Of a stretch of DNA of 16,714 nucleotides, positions 14,593-16,714 are shown one piece after another. The position numbers and the translations under genes are program-made. The stretch covers positions 1 to 16,714 of the forward strand of contig JAFGQA010000460.1 of assembly GCA_016935885.1 (NCBI GenBank). The letters run 5' to 3'. Source of the DNA: Phycisphaerae bacterium. Its GTDB lineage: Bacteria > Planctomycetota > Phycisphaerae > UBA1845 > UTPLA1. The notes under the pieces are model-generated. The model worked only from the letters and a program-made list of their open reading frames with translations, was not told the origin of the DNA and did not search any database. The stretch's first letter is position 1; each line of letters opens with the position of its first letter.

Positions 14593-14615
14593 TTACTAAT
14601 ACTATTCGTTAGTAA
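14593..14615. promoter_or_regulatory. Dyad operator overlapping the perR-side promoter
   Basis: TTACTAA (14593-14599) and TTAGTAA (14609-14615) are perfect inverted repeats nine bases apart. Nested within is a 7-1-7 dyad ACTAATA-C-TATTCGT with 6 of 7 pairs, the spacing used by Fur-family boxes. It is a sharply AT-rich island in GC-rich DNA and covers the -10 and start region of the predicted minus-strand promoter, where a repressor would block transcription. PerR autoregulation is the natural inference. Confidence 0.6.
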
Positions 14616-14641
14616 TAGCCTTGATCGGCCAAGCCTGTCAA
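14612..14641 (-). promoter_or_regulatory. Sigma70-type promoter directed towards perR
   Basis: On the minus strand a perfect -35 box TTGACA (14641-14636) is followed after 18 bases by TATTAC (14617-14612, 4 of 6 matches to TATAAT). The expected start is near 14605, inside the operator dyad. It lies about 350 bases upstream of the perR start codon with no other gene between. Confidence 0.6.
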
Positions 14642-14827
14642 GGCCTCTTCCGAAAAAAAATGAGCCTCTGCCGCACAACGGGGCATAGCAGGTGCCGCCT
14701 CGCACTCTGAGCCTCCGCAACGCGGGGCCACCCTGCCTCAAGGCGGCACTGATCCTCCGGTGTCCAGGCGACACCGGTCAATGCGCATACTCTGCGCTCG
14801 CGAAGCAGAACAAGCAACACCTATCAG

Positions 14828-14880
14828 CCCGTGGCAAGACTGGGGCACCGACGCCACGGGTTTCTTCGCGAGACGCGAAG
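14828..14880. repeat. Pair of adjacent hairpins, palindromic repeat
   Basis: CCCGTGGC (14828-14835) pairs with GCCACGGG (14853-14860), and right after it CTTCGCG-AGA-CGCGAAG (14864-14880) forms a second perfect stem. The CCGTGGC/GCCACGG arm recurs in the hairpin at 13813-13834, supporting a shared repeat family. Confidence 0.55.
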
Positions 14881-15038
14881 ATTCCAACCGTTAGTCGTAC
14901 AGGATCCTTGACAGTTTAGGCGGATGCCACTGCTCTCAGGCAGTGCCCCTCTGGGACCTTTCGAGGTCGCACTGCTAAAGAGGAGGGGCACGCGTCTCGA
15001 GTATCCACGCGACCCGCGAATCCAACGTTCACGCCACA

Positions 15039-16175
15039 CTATCGCAGGGCCGGTGAGACGTCTGTCGGCACGGTGTTGCTGAGGAGCTCGTAGCCGTCCG
15101 CCGTCACGACGACCACGTCCTCGATGCGAATGCCGAACCTGCCTGGCACATAGACTCCTGGCTCGATGGTCATGCACATGCCCGGTTCGAGCCGATGCTG
15201 ATTGCCCTGCACCAGATAGGGCGGCTCGTGGACATCCAGGCCGATGCCGTGTCCCAGGCGATGCACGAAGTACTCCCCCAAGCCGGCACGTTCGATGACC
15301 GACCTGGCCGCGCGATCCACCGAATCACACGTGACCGTCTGCCGGATCGCCTCAAAGGCCGTCTTCTGCGCGTCGCGGACGACGGCGTATGCCCGCTTGA
15401 CCTCGTCGGCGGGCCGGCCGATCGCGAAGGTCCGCGTCATGTCGCCGAAGTAACTGTCCCGTTCACAGACGAAATCGACGACCACGGCGTCGCCGTCCTG
15501 GAACACGCGCCGGCTCGGCGGCTGATGGGGGACCGACGCGGCCTCGCCGCCCTGAATCAAACTGCCCCATGGCGAAAGGCCGGATCGCTCGAGCTGGCTT
15601 AGAACGTCTCGACTGAGGTCGAATTCGGAGACCCCGGCACGAAGCCGCTTGCTGATCAAGGCGTAGATCCCGCCCGTGTCTTCACACGCCGCGCGGATCG
15701 CCTCAATATCCTCCGGACTTTTGATGACGCGGACCGAGTCAATCACCCCGGGGTCCGGACGGAATGTCGCCCGCGGGAGTGCCTTGGAAAGCCCCACCTG
15801 TGCATCGATCCACGTGTGGCCGTCCAGGAGGATCGTGCCCGACGCGATGCCGAGCAGGCGCGCGGCCTCTGCGACGGCGGCGTAGGGACTTTCGTGTTCC
15901 TCCCACGTGACAAGCTCGCTGCCCGCAGGAAGGCCGTCCGCCAACCGTGCCTCGAAGGCGGGCGCGACGAAAGCCAAACGACCCGCCTGATCCACCAGGC
16001 CGCACACCAGCCTATCGTAGGGCGCCAACGGCACGCCACAAAACGCGCGGATGTTCGTATCGCGAAAGACGAACAGGCCATCCACCCCGTGCTTGGCCAA
16101 CTGATCACCGGCCCGATCGAGGTGTTGCCGGACCAGGACCGGGTCGATGACGGACCGAGCCACGTTAACTGTCAT
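15039..16175 (-). CDS. M24 family Xaa-Pro dipeptidase/aminopeptidase
   Basis: A 378-residue cytoplasmic metallopeptidase that would cleave X-Pro bonds in peptides. The N-terminal creatinase-like domain (about 10-145) is followed by the pita-bread catalytic domain with all five dinuclear metal ligands: Asp234 and Asp245 (VVVDFVCERDSYFGDMTRTF), His309 (HRLGHGIGLDVHE), Glu338 (TIEPGVYV) and Glu352 (IEDVVVV). His217 and His316 fit the substrate-binding positions. ATG at 16175 has GGGTGG 6-8 bases upstream. It is not obviously related to peroxide defence and is separated from perR by a long gap. A prolidase versus aminopeptidase P choice cannot be made by eye. Confidence 0.94.
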   Translation of the reverse strand: MTVNVARSVIDPVLVRQHLDRAGDQLAKHGVDGLFVFRDTNIRAFCGVPLAPYDRLVCGLVDQAGRLAFVAPAFEARLADGLPAGSELVTWEEHESPYAAVAEAARLLGIASGTILLDGHTWIDAQVGLSKALPRATFRPDPGVIDSVRVIKSPEDIEAIRAACEDTGGIYALISKRLRAGVSEFDLSRDVLSQLERSGLSPWGSLIQGGEAASVPHQPPSRRVFQDGDAVVVDFVCERDSYFGDMTRTFAIGRPADEVKRAYAVVRDAQKTAFEAIRQTVTCDSVDRAARSVIERAGLGEYFVHRLGHGIGLDVHEPPYLVQGNQHRLEPGMCMTIEPGVYVPGRFGIRIEDVVVVTADGYELLSNTVPTDVSPALR

Positions 16176-16190
16176 GCTCCACCCTTTCGG

Positions 16191-16222
16191 ACTGCGCCGC
16201 GTTGCGCCGCGTGCGGCGCAGT
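16191..16222. repeat. Perfect 10-bp inverted repeat upstream of the M24 peptidase
   Basis: ACTGCGCCGC (16191-16200) and GCGGCGCAGT (16213-16222) form a strong stem with a 12-base loop, 15 bases before the peptidase start codon and close to its ribosome site. The CACTGCGCCGC string also occurs in the dispersed repeat at 4879 and 6947. It may affect translation of the peptidase, or be another repeat relic. Confidence 0.55.
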
Positions 16223-16370
16223 CGACTCACCGTATCGCTTGCTTCCACACCGCACTACTAGTTTAACGTTACCAGCGGCCGTTACCAAGTCTTCCGCCAA
16301 GTCCGCTTCTTCAACTGAGCGTACGTCCGGGAAGAGGGTATCCACTTGGCTCCAGTCGCCACCGGCGGCA

Positions 16371-16635
16371 GTGGTGCAGGGCGCGGAAGACTACCCGCGT
16401 ACGCTTAGCGAGTTGGAACGACGGTTCTCGGCGGAAGAGGCGTGTCGTGAGTGCTTGCGGGCGTTGCGTTGGCCCGATGGGTTCGTTTGCCCGCGAGGTC
16501 ACGGCGAAGTGCATTGGGCCGCCGGTCGCCTCCGCAGGGTCTGCTGGCTGCGGACACCAAGCTACGGCAACGGCGGGCACGATCTTCGAGAGGACGCGGA
16601 TGCCCCTTGTCCCATGGTTCCGGGCGATCTAGTAC
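16371..16635 (+). pseudogene. Degraded IS1595-type transposase N-terminus
   Basis: The frame from about 16371 reads EDYPRTLSELERRFSAEEAC and then LRALRWPDGFVCPRGHGEVH, the N-terminus of IS1595-family transposases. The family then continues in another frame with GCGHQATATAGTIFERTRMP and LVPWFRAI before an in-frame TAG. Three lesions are visible: a Cys missing from the first zinc-ribbon pair (CPR-GHG in place of CPRCGHG), a frameshift near 16543 inside the second pair, and a nonsense codon where the family has Trp. After that, similarity gives way to hairpin repeats. It is the only plus-strand coding relic and cannot be active. Confidence 0.75.
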
Positions 16636-16689
16636 CGCGTTTCACAGGAAACGCGACTACGATTGCTGGACCGAGAATCCCTTCTCGGT
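16636..16689. repeat. Two perfect hairpins at the window edge
   Basis: CGCGTTTC-ACAG-GAAACGCG (16636-16655) and ACCGAGAA-TCCC-TTCTCGGT (16670-16689) follow directly on the broken transposase. Their nested arrangement resembles the other multi-hairpin palindromic elements here; the element probably extends past the window. Confidence 0.55.
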
Positions 16690-16714
16690 CCTGAAGCCGG
16701 TGCCGAGAAAGGAT

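Larger units (their letters stand above)
14257..15038. other. Gene-free regulatory stretch upstream of perR
   Basis: 782 bases with no convincing gene on either strand. It contains the promoter and operator at 14593-14641, a hairpin CCGGTGTC-CAGGC-GACACCGG (14757-14777), and paired hairpins at 14828-14880 of the palindromic-repeat type. If the promoter is right, perR mRNA would have a leader of about 350 bases. No leader peptide or known riboswitch was recognised in it. Confidence 0.55.

Noticed and set aside
14361..14774. 137-residue minus-strand ORF in the gap upstream of perR
   Set aside because: It spans the predicted promoter and operator, has no ribosome site or recognisable motif and looks like chance open frame in GC-rich DNA.
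15816..16694. 292-residue plus-strand ORF reading into the transposase
   Set aside because: Its first half is antisense to the M24 peptidase; only the part after about 16371 resembles a transposase.
1..16714. CRISPR arrays, tRNA or rRNA genes
   Set aside because: No regularly spaced direct repeats and no recognisable tRNA or rRNA sequence were seen; repeats here are palindromic and dispersed.

Overview
This window looks like a chromosomal piece of a GC-rich, environmental Gram-negative-type bacterium. The best guess at phylum level is Planctomycetota or a relative. That guess rests on many short palindromic intergenic repeats, a decayed dockerin-like tail (about 9326-9400) of a type common in planctomycete proteins, and the gene mix. 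It is an inference, not a measured placement. Every intact gene lies on the minus strand, so the window reads biologically from right to left.

Right end (16714 to about 14260): a broken IS1595-type transposase remnant sits on the plus strand at the edge. Next come an M24 Xaa-Pro dipeptidase-like gene (15039-16175) and a 782-base gene-free stretch. That stretch holds a good minus-strand promoter overlapped by a dyad operator, upstream of a PerR-type regulator gene.

Centre (14256 to 5034): an unusually complete peroxide and iron-defence island. In order of transcription it encodes PerR (all five metal-sensing ligands present), a ferritin, a ferritin-like diiron protein, a rubredoxin-like protein, a peroxiredoxin with an in-frame TGA, a di-haem cytochrome c peroxidase-like protein, thiol peroxidase Tpx, a haem catalase, a Dps-like (DPSL) ferritin, two more ferritin-like diiron proteins and a classical rubrerythrin. 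The ftn to cytochrome c peroxidase genes are 11-42 bases apart and look like one operon; the later genes are more loosely spaced. Together they cover peroxide removal in the cytoplasm (Prx, Tpx, catalase, rubrerythrins) and envelope (cytochrome c peroxidase), iron storage, and peroxide sensing.

The standout is the peroxiredoxin at 11516-12265. It would be called as two ORFs, or a pseudogene, because TGA falls exactly on the peroxidatic cysteine codon (FTFV-TGA-PTEL). The frame is intact on both sides, and a short hairpin with a GU in its apical loop begins 13 bases after the TGA. This is the signature of a selenocysteine peroxiredoxin. The usual C-terminal resolving cysteine is also absent, so it would be a 1-Sec enzyme needing an outside reductant.

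Left end (4511 to 168): a thioredoxin-fold DUF255/YyaL-family protein carrying an in-frame insertion of a two-hairpin palindromic repeat, then an ABC-2 type exporter (ATPase plus permease, overlapping by ATGA). Several palindromic repeat families occupy the gaps.
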